DNA from: Tetraselmis striata
Taxonomy: Eukaryota; Chlorophyta; Chlorodendrophyceae; Chlorodendrales; Chlorodendraceae
DNA: 64,000 bases
NCBI GenBank assembly: GCA_006384855.1
Contig: VCJN01002602.1
Coordinates: 124,001-188,000 of the forward strand
Direction of reading: 5' to 3'
Part shown: positions 1-10,700 of the stretch, in pieces
How the letters are laid out: each line of letters starts with the position of its first letter
Position numbering within the stretch: position 1 is the first letter of the stretch
Program-made: the position numbers and the translations under genes
The notes under the pieces: model-generated
The model's database searches: none
What the model saw: only the letters and a program-made list of their open reading frames with translations
What the model was told of the DNA's origin: nothing

Positions 1-125
1 CCACGTCAAAAAATATTTGGCGTGGCGCTGAGGCCGCAGGCAGCCGGTTGCTGACACCCGCATACCCCAAGTTAAAGGGAGGGAAAAGAAACCCCAACAA
101 CACAGCTCTCACCACTTCAAAGGGA
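1..125. repeat. Terminal repeat, left copy
   Basis: Shares the blocks TTTGGCGTGGCGC and AAGGGAGGGAA followed by AAACCCCAA with 3160-3283, in the same order and orientation. Truncated by the window edge. Confidence 0.65.
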
Positions 126-279
126 GGTAGGCAAGGGTAATTAGCCACCTCGGTCTTCATGACTGCGGAGGGGGCGGGGCGCGGCGCCCGACGGACCCGG
201 GGCGCTGCCGAGAAGGCTGCCAAGGACCACTGTGGGAAAGAGCCAACCGAAGAAAAGTGCGGAGTCACGGGTAGTAATC

Positions 280-1265
280 GTAGTTGGGTCGACGTAGTCG
301 TTGATTGCCGCAGAATTGCGGGCCAATCCGCCCCAGTGGCGGATTTTGTCCAAGGGCACGCAATCTGCGCCCAACGCCGCGCCCTTCCGTAAGGAGTGCG
401 AGGTCCAAACGAAACCTCCGGAGGGGGGTGGGGGGCTGAATTGATGCGGCCGACGGCCCGCTTAAGCCAATCGCCGAGGTTAGCGGCGTTCCACGTAAGG
501 GGTGGTGTAGCACCGTCGCCAAGGAGCGCCCATAATCGGTCGGGTTTCTTTGTCACAGGAAGGTGCCCCAAACGCTGCGTCGCGGTAGATGACAAAGCGG
601 CGCAGAAGGGTTGTCCAAGTGGGCATGCGGTGGCAAGGATTTGAAGTAGGGGCTTGAACCCGTCTCGACGCTTGTGAAGTCCCACCCTCTCGCGGTTTGA
701 CGAAGAGGGTGATGTTGTGGGCGTCGACGGCCATGTCTCGGAGTCGGCAGGATACGTTGGGCTCACCACGGGAGTAAAACATAAACGCCGAACACACGGC
801 TGCACCGTCGCGAAGGATGCTGCCATAGTCGGTCGTGGTCGTGGGAAGGGCAGCAAGGTCGTCGAGGAGGTCACTGATGACGTCGCACGGCATGGCGGCG
901 CGCCGAAGCTCCTCGATGGTCTTGAGCTGACGGATTTGAAGCAATTCGTGTCGATGATGGCTGGATTGGTAGCCGGGGTATCGTCCCGACCGGTGTGACG
1001 AAGGAAGGTGTTGATGGCGGAGAGGTAGAGTTGTATGGATCCGGCGCCGATGGTGCCGCGCTCCGCAAATCCATGCGAGATAGCGGACGCACGTGGTGCA
1101 GTCTAGAGGGGAGATGCCTCCTCGTCGATGCAAAACTCGACGAAGAGGCGTCTCTTGCCCTCGTAGTTCGAGCAGGTGCTGCCGTGAGCAATCTAGTGAG
1201 GAGGTCGAGCACCTTGGCGCCCCAGTCGTCCGTGCTGTACATAATTCCGATGCTGCCTCGCATGA
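280..1265 (-). pseudogene. Tyrosine recombinase remnant (DIRS type)
   Basis: Read across frames on the minus strand, the sequence gives a core-binding region (VRYLAWI near 1090, then a stretch like SIQLYL in another frame), a catalytic-domain segment with AFMFYSRGEPNVSCRLRDM around 750, and the C-terminal block WTSHSLRKGAA, then IRHWGGLARNSAAINDYVDP near 280-400. The Arg of SLRKG, the RHWGG box and the final Tyr match the R..H..Y pattern of tyrosine recombinases. In a live element the enzyme would insert circular cDNA. Several frameshifts show this copy is dead. The same fold recurs at 39.99-40.5 kb. Confidence 0.75.
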
Positions 1266-1709
1266 GCTTGCTCTAGAAGGCCTTAGCCTCGGCGTTTGCG
1301 ATGAAGTACGGAGGAGTCTTCGTGTTGCGACGGACGTGCCGAAACGCGCCGTACACGCCGTTGCAGGGTTTGACGATATGGCGCTCGCCGGGTGGTAACG
1401 ACGGGGTCAAGAGTAACACAAAGGTGATGCCATGAAGGCATTGCAGCCGCTGATCTCGTAACGTGCGTCGCGCGAGTACCTAGCACCCCCCCCCCCTCCC
1501 CCCCAGCCCGCCCGCCCGCCCGCTCAGGCCGCCCACGAGAGGCCGCTGTGTGAGTGACGGGCAAAGAGGGTTAGCGCGGCAGGACGAGATGGGCGCGCCA
1601 TAATAAAGGGGAGGTCCGTGTAGACTCGTGATGTAAAAGGACAGAGTGAAGCCGGCGGAGGGGGCCACTCAATCGCGGGTTGAGGGAGGACGACGACCCG
1701 GACAGGTGG

Positions 1710-2640
1710 GTCAGTGGTGGGGCAGTTCCGTCATGCCGACGACTCCAATGCTGCGTTGCTTGGAAGGCACGCCCAAAAGGGTGTCCTTGGAACGCAGCTG
1801 CCCCGGCACGGCACGACGGAGCACCCCATCATTCGGCCATCGAGGCCTCGGCCTTCGCTTTGCCCTTACCAACATCCTTGGTGCCGTCGTTAGTGAAAGT
1901 GGCGCGTGGCGCCGCACGTTCTTGAAGTTGTCGCGGCTGCCGCCGCCGCCGTCCCGGTCGCGGTCGTTGCACCGGGGGTCACCAACAAAGTGCTGAGGGG
2001 CTGATGTCTTTGCAGCGCTCGCGATGTTTGCGTCGTACATGCGGTCCTTGTAGAGCTCCAACAGCTCGGTGAACTCGGGAGACCCAAGTTCTCGGTGTTA
2101 AGCCGGAGGTAGCGCTCTTGCAAAACATCGAAGGCGAAGGTGTCGCCGTTGCGCATCTGGGTGTTTCAGTGCTTGCGAAGGTAGGCCAAGCGGAACCGGC
2201 GACCGTCGTCGACGGCCTCCATGCTGTGGACGACGGCTTCTAGCCGCTGTCCGAAAGACGGTGTAATCTCGTCGGTGACGAACGCCGCAGCTAGCAGTTT
2301 GCGCAACTCGATGGTGTTAGGTCGGCGATGAAGACCCCGTAGCACGCAACGTGGTAGTACTCGTCCGTTGCTGGCTGAAGACGAGGGTTACCAAGCAGGT
2401 ACTCGAGCACGCGGTCGAAAGCGACGAGGAAAAGCCCCGGTCGTCGCAAACAGTCGGGAGGCATCCCGTTGTCGAAGTTGTGCAGAGCAGTAGCGAGGGC
2501 GGTTTTCCAACCAAGGTAGTGGGGTTCGCTCGAGGGATTTCGAAGGTCGCACGGACGTTTTGGTCCATACCACTGGCGCGGGACTTGTTCCCGCCCAGAA
2601 TGGCGTCCTCTTCGCCAACGGCAGTCGGCCACATAGGAGT
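1710..2640 (-). pseudogene. Gag-like remnant of the DIRS-like element
   Basis: Minus-strand segments in shifting frames read as one globular protein: ALATALHNFDNGMPPD and AFDRVLEYLLGNPRLQP near 2400-2500, then AFVTDEITPSFGQRLEAVV near 2250, then ELYKDRMYDANIASAAK near 2030. It sits upstream of the recombinase in the element's sense, where Gag is expected. I do not recognise a named Gag family, and no zinc knuckle is visible. Frameshifts and stops make it a pseudogene. Confidence 0.5.
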
Positions 2641-3159
2641 CTTTTGGGTAGCGAAGAACCTAGAGAGGTGCTCCTAGATTAGATGTCTCATTCTTGCGTC
2701 TTCCACCGACGCCCCGCCTCGATGCTCGCTTGTGCAGCAATGGCCGGCGCCTCGACGTCCTCGACAGCCGCCGCCTTGCCGGCGTCGACCATCTCGGGGC
2801 CGGTGGTTGAGCCGCTGCCAGACATATCGAAGGGGGTCGTCCGAGAGGGGGTCGCGGGGAGAAGAGAGAGAAGAACCTCGGCTTGAGGTGGTCATGTAGT
2901 AGCAGCGCGAGCGGAGGGTGGAAGGTTTTACCGTTTCCGAGGGCATGAGCACTATGCACAGTCCAACATTGCGGGTTATTTTTAGTGTTCCGCGGGTAAG
3001 AGGCAAGCAAAAAACTGGGAGAATGGCCTCATCTAGCGGACGATGATGGTTTTATAGGATCCGACGGTACTGGAGTGACCGATGTTTTTGCCGAGGTCGG
3101 CAAGCGGAGTGCGGTACATCAGCATTTTAGTACTATAGCACCAAGACCGGCGGGCGTGC

Positions 3160-3283
3160 ATTGCTCTGCATCAATTTGGCGTGGCGCAGAGACCGTGGGC
3201 AGCTGTTGTCGACACGCACATACCCTAGGTTTAAGGGAGGGAACGGAAACCCCAAGAGCACAGCTTTAAACATTAAAGGAAAA
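3160..3283. repeat. Terminal repeat, right copy
   Basis: Direct-repeat partner of 1-125, about three quarters identical by eye. It marks the 5' end of the minus-strand element. Confidence 0.65.
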
Positions 3284-4790
3284 TTGAAATTCTCGTACAG
3301 CGTAGCGCGCAACTGAAAGCTCGGTTTTGTTCGGGGTTTGCGCGCGCTTAATGCCAAAAAATCTTGTTGTTGCAGTTAGGAGCTGGACATCGCATTTGCC
3401 CGAGAACAGTTGCCGGGCCATAAATTGTATGAGCCGTAAGACACAAAATCGTCGGATTACTTTTCCTATCCTAAAACTACTCCATATCGGACGATGCAAC
3501 GATGGTGCGACCATTATATGCGCGTGCGCGCGAGGCGCGTGCTGGGCAAGACTATATCGATATATAATATACTTTTCTGCTTGCTGCCCGTAATGATACC
3601 AGCACGAGTATGAATATATATACTACGACTGAGCGCAGTACGAGCATATGACATATTCCGTAGCTGCACCATTTATATTTTATTAATACATCTCCATGTT
3701 AGGAGGTTGTATATTTCTCTATATCCTACCAGTCTACTAGGATGCAACTCGGCCAATTAGAACAGATTAGATATTGTATTGCTAATTTGGCTTTTCTTGA
3801 AAGAAACTCGACAGACACATCTTCGAATCGATATCGGAGAGCACCAAGGACACATTCTTCGATTGAGTATTATTTGCCAATTTTTCAGGAAAATGGTACA
3901 TGCACTGTTTTGAATTTTTCATCATGGTCTCCGCGATACAAGTGTTAGCCACCTACCCTATGCTCCTCGGCGCATAGCTTAGCGTATGTGGCCAGCTATA
4001 GAGCAGGGTTGCATGCGACATTCGCAGCCTGGCTGTTTGCCATGCAAAGAACAGCAATCATGCAATCAACCACGCGGAAACCCATGACGATTCGCCGTTA
4101 TATCGGAATTTAGATCGGAGTAGCGGGCTAGAACCCGCCCATGCTCATGACCACCGTTTTCTAGATCACTCAATGGCACCTCACACCAATGAAACGACGC
4201 AGTTCTAAGGCCTAACAAAGATGATACCCCATACTATGATATGCCAGCCAAGCAACTCAGTGTGTGCGGGGGCGCATGATGGGGGCATGTAATGTGCCAA
4301 TCCACGCGCAAGCTCCCATGCGTGAGGACCTCTTGGATGGATCTCCACGTCGCGTCGACCCCAATTGAGAAGGCCGGCGAAGCCAACGCAAACTCACAAC
4401 ATATGCTTTGTCGCTGATTGTTTCTCTCAATGATGAGCGTCCCACGCCCTTCCTCTCGGGCCTATGGCCCGCTCGGAGGATCCCGCAATACCCATCTCAA
4501 CCCCGATGGCGCCACTACTCCCCCCCCCCCCCCCCCCCCCGTTTCCACCTTCACATTCAAGACGAGCCACAGTCGTGGGTGCGCCTCACCCTCGCCGGAC
4601 AGAATCTGCCGCGTCGACCGTCGTCACGCAACGAAACATCGAATGATAGGTATATGTACCGAACTGATTGCCTATTCTTAGGGCCTCCGAGCAGCTCAAG
4701 CACGTCGCTATGCATTTTGGTAGGTTTTCGTATATTTCCAGGCTGTAACACACACACGTGCACACACACAGTTTTTAGTTAAATGATTAT

Positions 4791-4830
<40 letters not shown>

Positions 4831-5900
4831 CCGCATCGGTAAAGTTATGATGATAACTGTATTGTTATTACCCTTTAGCGCCCCATGCCTCCCGGCTGGG
4901 CGTGATTAACAATACCATAGCATACCGCATGACCTTGTATAATGATTATGATGATCCAGCTGCATGCACGTAACAATACTAGGATGGCACATGCATTCGC
5001 ACTCCTACGCTCTGCCCCCCCGCCTAGCAGTAGTACTCTTGTCCGCTTCAAGTATTACAAACGGGCGTTTTGTGTCTCGCCGCAGGATTATAAATAGAAC
5101 TAGACAATAACTCGTGACGCATTCAGCATCTGATATCTATAAAATCTCATTGATAGCTTATTCCATAGTTGGCGATTAGTAAGTTACTAAGTTTCCGGAC
5201 TGTTGGGTTGACTGATAGCTGGCTGTTGGCGGACTGTTTGAGATCTACCATAGTATCATGCGGCAAGGGGCATACTTAATCATGCACACACTCAAGGCTG
5301 AATGGGCAGTCACTATATGGTAAGCAGGCATTTCCTGCTGTGCATCTTACCATTACATCTACCTGCCTCTAATAACCGTTACATCTACCCTTGGTGTAGT
5401 GGTAGTAACGCTTACGCGCCGCACAAAATAACGACAAGACACTGGCATCAGCATGCCATCATGCCGAATACGTGAAGTATTGGTTTTGGCTGCCGTTCGA
5501 GATCGTCGCTCCCAGCTGCCATGTGCCAGCGGAGGATCTGCCGGTCCGCCCGTGCGCTGAGGAGTCGCGCTTGCGGCGTATTGGGTCGCGCCGAGGATAG
5601 TGGTTTTGCACGAGGGGCAATAACCAAACGAAAGAAACGTCGATGGCAATATTTCATGGTAGATGGATGGCGACGTTCTTACGTGAGATTTGCTTAGCGA
5701 CACCCGTGTAAGACGGGATAGAGAGCTCCGTCGTCTCCGCGCAGCGCTCCCAGCACCGCCTTGGTATGTTGGCTCCGCCCCCCTTCATGCGCCACCTTGA
5801 CACCCCGTTCCACTGCGACTACGCCGGCGCGGAGTGCCATTCGCTAGACGCGCGCTACGAATACGTCGTTGACGACGCATCGCTACGCTCTGACGTGTCA
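3284..5900. other. Intergenic, AT-richer, no gene seen
   Basis: No coding stretch stands out; open frames are short and lack domains. The segment holds a C tract at about 4520-4540 and a (GT)n microsatellite at about 4792-4829. Composition is more AT-rich at 3.3-4.2 and 4.8-5.3 kb than in the genes. Confidence 0.6.
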
Positions 5901-7115
5901 CCTAGCTACCGAACAGCAAGGCCCATGCACAACACGAGGGCCAGTGTCTACAAGACCGCTTCCTAGCTGCTTGATAAGTCGATGCCATGCGTCAGTAGGT
6001 CTCCTGCGACACCGCGCCCGCGCTTGCTGCAATGACTGCAGGGACTGCCGAGTAATAACACCGTTGCTTGGGTGGTCGACGAGGTCATGTAAGCTGCCAG
6101 CGACACCATCTATGCCGGCACATGTCGCGCGCGAGTCCGCTTGGTTTCGGAGCGCGTGCCGAGCCTGTCGAGCGCCTAACTAAAGCTACACATCGGAAAC
6201 ATTGTCCACGACGACCCATCGCACTGAAACATTTCGACGTGCCGCCTATATACCCACGTTCCGACATGCCCCGACCTCTTCTCGTAACAACAGGAACCGA
6301 TCATGAGGCACCATTACTTGGCTGTGTCGTGGGCGGCGTCTGCCTTCCTGCGAAACCTGGCATCCCGCGACGCAGCGAGCGGTTTTGCGGTTTCGGAACG
6401 CCGAGCTTCCCGAGTTCTCGTCGGAGGCTGTTCCGAACGAAACTATCAACGACGCTCCGTACCGCTCCGATGTGCCGCCGCCTGCATTGCAACGCTTGTA
6501 TAGCACCATGATGTGCTATACAGCCCCACTGCCCTGTCGGCGCCGTCTGGCGCACTCCCGTCCGCGCCGGCACCGCTGTTGCCGCTATGCCGCGCTCGCC
6601 TGTCCGGGTTCCGGAGCGCCGCGACCCTGCCGTGCGAGCGCCACACAAAGCTGCGAAGAAAGGCGTCGACGGCGCCCGTACCGCTCCGGCGTACTGCCTG
6701 CCTTGCAAAGATGTTAAAGCACCAGGGTGCGCTGTGCAGCGCCACTGCCTTGTCGGCGCCGCCCCCCCCCCCCCCCCCCCCCCCCCCCTCGCGCCCCGGC
6801 GGCATCGCACCCGCCGCGGTGCCGCGCGCGGCTGTCCTGGTTTCGGAGCGCCGCGAACCCGCCGAGCGCCTCTAATCCGTGAACAAAAGGTTCGACGACG
6901 CATTGCGAGGTTCCAACCCGCCGTCGGTTCTGCATCGCTCGCATAGCATCGCGATACATTTCTGCAGCACGATTGCTTGACTGATCGTCCGCTCGTCCGA
7001 CGGTGGACGCTGTCCGCTCCCCCTCGATCGCCCCCAGCGGCATCGTGCCCGCCGCGATGTCCGTGTCGGCACGGATGACCTGGTTTCGGAGCGCCGGGTC
7101 CGCTGAGAGCCAAAC
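5900..7115. repeat. Degenerate ~235-bp tandem repeat
   Basis: A block close to GGTTTCGGAGCGCCG recurs at about 6146, 6384, 6606, 6839 and 7081, spaced 220-245 bp, and text between the blocks is also similar (for example the CGTACCGCTCCG box followed by a CTGCCTTGCAA-like box). One unit holds a C tract at about 6765-6788. Open frames across it are by-products of GC-rich repetition. Confidence 0.6.
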
Positions 7116-7741
7116 AGATGCTACGAAATGTAGTCGCTGATATAAGTGACACCGTCGATGTACCCTACTATTCATTACAGACCACCCTTGTTATTTCCGA
7201 CTGGCACATTCTGTCCTGATGGAATCCTCGCTGACGACAGGAGCCATGCTGCCTGTACTGGCGAGAGGGCAGTTGCCGCTTGCTGCGCCCAATGCCCTCA
7301 ATCATCTGTAGAGAAGCACGTACATTATCACAACAGTTACTATAAATTTTGACTTTCACGCGATGCGCGCCGACAAGGTACCGCCTTCCAATCTTTGCGC
7401 TGTCGTGAATGATGATGCCTCACGCAGAGAGTTGACAATTGCTATGATCTTGTAGCACATGGGTGGTAGCAAGGTCTATATACCTATGCTCATGCTATTC
7501 ACTCAGTCCAGTTTCGTAGCCACCTGCCACCTGGAATGCATCGGGCGGTGCATGCACGCTCAGCCTGGCGGTATCCGCGTCGTATGGCTACGCTTCTATG
7601 CTATGACTTTCTTGCCATTTGCGTACTATACAAGCTAAAGCCCCTTCCAAACTGGTGTCAGCATGCTTGCACATTGAGATTGAAACTTTGTTCAACTGTA
7701 TTCCTGCCGGTTGAAAACCACATAGGCCAGCTGTCTTACGG
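7116..7741. other. 3' flank of the TTLL gene
   Basis: No gene recognised. On the minus strand this is downstream of the TTLL stop codon and would hold its 3' UTR. A TGTAA box (the green-algal polyadenylation motif) in transcript sense occurs near 7173, more than 500 bases after the stop, so its use is uncertain. Confidence 0.4.
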
Positions 7742-10700
7742 CTACTGCTGGGGCTGCGCAAGCCGCTCCCAGCCGCCCTGCGCCAGCGGAGGGTCCTCCC
7801 ATGCGCTGAGCAGCCGTCCCTGCGGCGCACCCGCTGCTGCGCCCGGGTGCGCCGGCGGCGGTGGCGCCGCGTGCGCGCCGACCAGCTCCACCAGGTCGTC
7901 CAGCATGTCGCTGCAGGCGCGGCTCTTCTCCTGCGAGTGCGCCCGCAGGTCCGGCGACTCGTTGATCTCCAGCAGCCAGGCACGCTTGCCGTCGCCGTCC
8001 AGCAGGAAGTCGAAGCCGTACAGCTCGAAGCAGCGGCCGCGGCTAGCGGAGCAGTCGCGCAGGACGCCCGTCGCGGCGGCTGCCAGCGCGGCGGCCGACG
8101 CGTCGCGGATGGCGGGCCAGTAGGAGGCGCGCCAGCCGGCCCACCCGTCGCGATCGGCGCCCTGGAGCTCCAGCATGCGGGCGACGTACGGGCTGCGGGC
8201 AGGGGGCGCCTCCGAGCGTCGCCGAGGCGGCGGCGGCGGCGTCGACGACAAGTCGGCCCGCGGCGACTGGCCGGCGTCGGCCTCGCGGCGCTGCATATGC
8301 CGCAGCGCGTGGTGCCCCGACGGGTAAGCCGTCGACGTCGGCGTCTCCCACAGCGCCGACGCAGCCGGCGACTTTTTGGTCGGGCTGAGACCTGTGGCCC
8401 ACAACGCGGCGGAAGACGTCAGTTTCCGCCGCCGAGATCCCTGGCTGTCGTCGACAGCTTCGTTGGACGGCGTCGACCTTGCGACGCTGCCCCTGTTGCT
8501 ATTCGCCTCCGTCGTCGAGGATACGTCGGGCGATTTCTGGAGCGCCTCCGGCTCGGCCGAAAGCAGCACCGATTCCTCGTCGCCCTCCGCCGCCAGCAGA
8601 GCCCGCAGCGCAGGAGATGGCCGCCAGCCCGGACTCCCGCCGAGAGGGTCGTTGGCGGCCGCAGCGGCGTCGATGTTGGCCTCTGTTACCGCCGCGATGC
8701 TGGGCAGCAGCGCGGTGAGTGCCAGCATGCCGGCGGCTTCCGGAGCGGCGTCGGCCGCGTCGAGCGCGCCCGCCGCCGCCTCTGTCGCCGGGAGATAGCG
8801 CACCTTCCCCGCCTCGATGGTTGCGACGACGTCGGTTCCTCCGAGGCTGCTGGGCGCCTGAGGCGAGCCGGCGGCGGCGGCAGCCTTAGCTGGGCTGCCT
8901 CGCCGCTGCTGCGACTGTCGCAGGAGGCTCGCTTGCACCGAGTGGTTGCAGAGGTGGACGCCCACGTCACCCAGTCGCTGCGGCGCGAGGCTGTAGTCGC
9001 CCGACGCCGGACGTACCATTACCTGGTCGTACACGTACGCAACGAGGGGCTGGAAGCTGAGCACGACCACCCAAACGCGCAGGTCCGCCTTGCGGCCGCT
9101 CAGTAGCAGCGGGCGCTCGACGTACTTCTGCACAATGCGTGGCGGCCCCGTCTGCAGCTCGCCCACCACGCGTGCAACGTCGTTGAGCACCTTCACGCCC
9201 GCGCCGCGCGCCGCGCCGCAGGGCTTCACCACCCATGCGTTGGCGGGGCCACAGATCGCAGCCTGCGGGTCCGCTGCGACCAGGGCTCCCAGCGCATGCA
9301 CCACACGTCGCCGCATCGCCTGCGTTCGTGCAAACGACGTCAGCCGGCGAGGAAAGTCGGGGCGGAGGGGGCGCATTCAAAGCACGGCGACATGCGGGAA
9401 ACACAGCCGAGTGGCGAGCAATAAAATCTCGACATGTTTCTATGGCATTTCAGCTGTTACATCGACGATAACTGTACACGACCTCGCACTCAGCTTGGCG
9501 TCGGCCGGTCCGAGTAACGGCTCCGAGAGAAGAGGGGCGTCGAGCGGCGCAAAAAGACACGTGCCAGTGTCGCAGTCATCCCACCTGCCACGCCGGCGTG
9601 CACTTGGGGTCGTCGATGTCGCGTACTTCCGCCTCGAGTTGGGCCAGCTCCGGCAGGCCGCGCCGCGCGGCTAGCTCCGGCCCCAGCACGCCCTGCAGCA
9701 GCTCCGTCAGGTGCTGCACGCAGCCCCACTGGTACTCCGTCAGCGGGCTGGCGCTGTCCCATGCCGCTGCGGCGGTGTCCGACCCGGCGCCGCTGGCTGC
9801 GGTGGCGGGCCGCGGCGGGGCGCCCATCGCCGCCATGAAGCGCCCTGTCAAGTCGTCCATGGCCTCTGCTGCGTCGCTCTGTCCCAAACAGCACAGCCGC
9901 CACCTGACGTGGCGCAGCGCCATCTCTAACGTGCTCGGCTCCAGCGCCACGGCATGACCCGGATCTGTCAATGGGCAAGCGAGGCCAAGCGAGAGGTCAA
10001 CACCAGAGCCAGGCCAGTAACTATCAAATACACGGCTATTCATTTGCCAGGGTGCAACATCGCTCACTGCATCAAGTAAATAGATCGCTTCTATTCGCGG
10101 TTATTTGTTTCTAGTAACATTTACAAAAACAATATTGAGACGGTGGGTTGGGATTGGGAGAAGAGAAGGGGGGGGGGGGGGGGGGGGGGGCTCACCCTGG
10201 CCCAAGAAGCCGTCGCGCGATATCGCGGCCAGCCAGAGCAGCGCCACGACGGCGCAGTCCTTGAAGTCGTCCAGAAACGCGAGCATCTGGTGGTCGCGTC
10301 GCTCGGCAAAATAATACGACCTGCGGAGGGCCGGCGGCGTTATGGAAGCGGCGGGTCGATGGGCGACTCACTCGGCGCTGCGTCGACGCAGTGTCGACAC
10401 TTCAGCAGCACCCGTGAGTTGCGAGGAGGTCACTTGCCTGGGGTAGAAGGTTGCGGGGTGGCAGCCGTCGGTAGCGCGCAGGCTGAGCATTATTTGGTGC
10501 AGCCCTGACTTGGTGGTGAGCAGATCGGAACCGCGAAAGTGGTTGGCGATCTGGCCGGGCGATAGGTTGGTAAAGGGCACGTCGCTGGCGCGCCGCACAA
10601 ACATGAGGGTGTACACGCAGCTGCCGGGGTTGCTATTCTGCGCCCAGCCCCTGCGGCGCGCACCGGGACGAGTCAGCAAGCGCCAGGACGCTCGAGCGCC

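Larger units (their letters stand above)
1..3300 (-). mobile_element. Decayed DIRS-like retroelement, cut by window start
   Basis: Two related direct repeats lie at 1-125 and 3160-3283, and the space between them reads on the minus strand as Gag-like sequence followed by a tyrosine recombinase. That order is known from DIRS-order retrotransposons. No reverse transcriptase is visible between the two, so this copy has probably lost it. Every reading frame is broken by frameshifts. The left repeat starts at base 1, so the true end lies outside the window. Confidence 0.65.

Noticed and set aside
2351..2677. Plus-strand copy of the 63.4-kb unknown protein
   Set aside because: A short GGCATCCCGTTGTCGAAGTT-like similarity exists, but the minus strand reads better as Gag there; left as probable coincidence.
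1..3300. LTR retrotransposon
   Set aside because: The terminal repeats alone would allow it, but the coding remnant is a tyrosine recombinase, not a DDE integrase.
6301..7152. A 283-codon minus-strand frame
   Set aside because: Lies entirely in the GC-rich tandem repeat, with Gly/Arg/Ala runs and no domain.
7847..9106. A 419-codon plus-strand frame
   Set aside because: Antisense shadow of the large TTLL exon, Arg-rich and without domain; the minus strand carries ordered ATP-grasp motifs.
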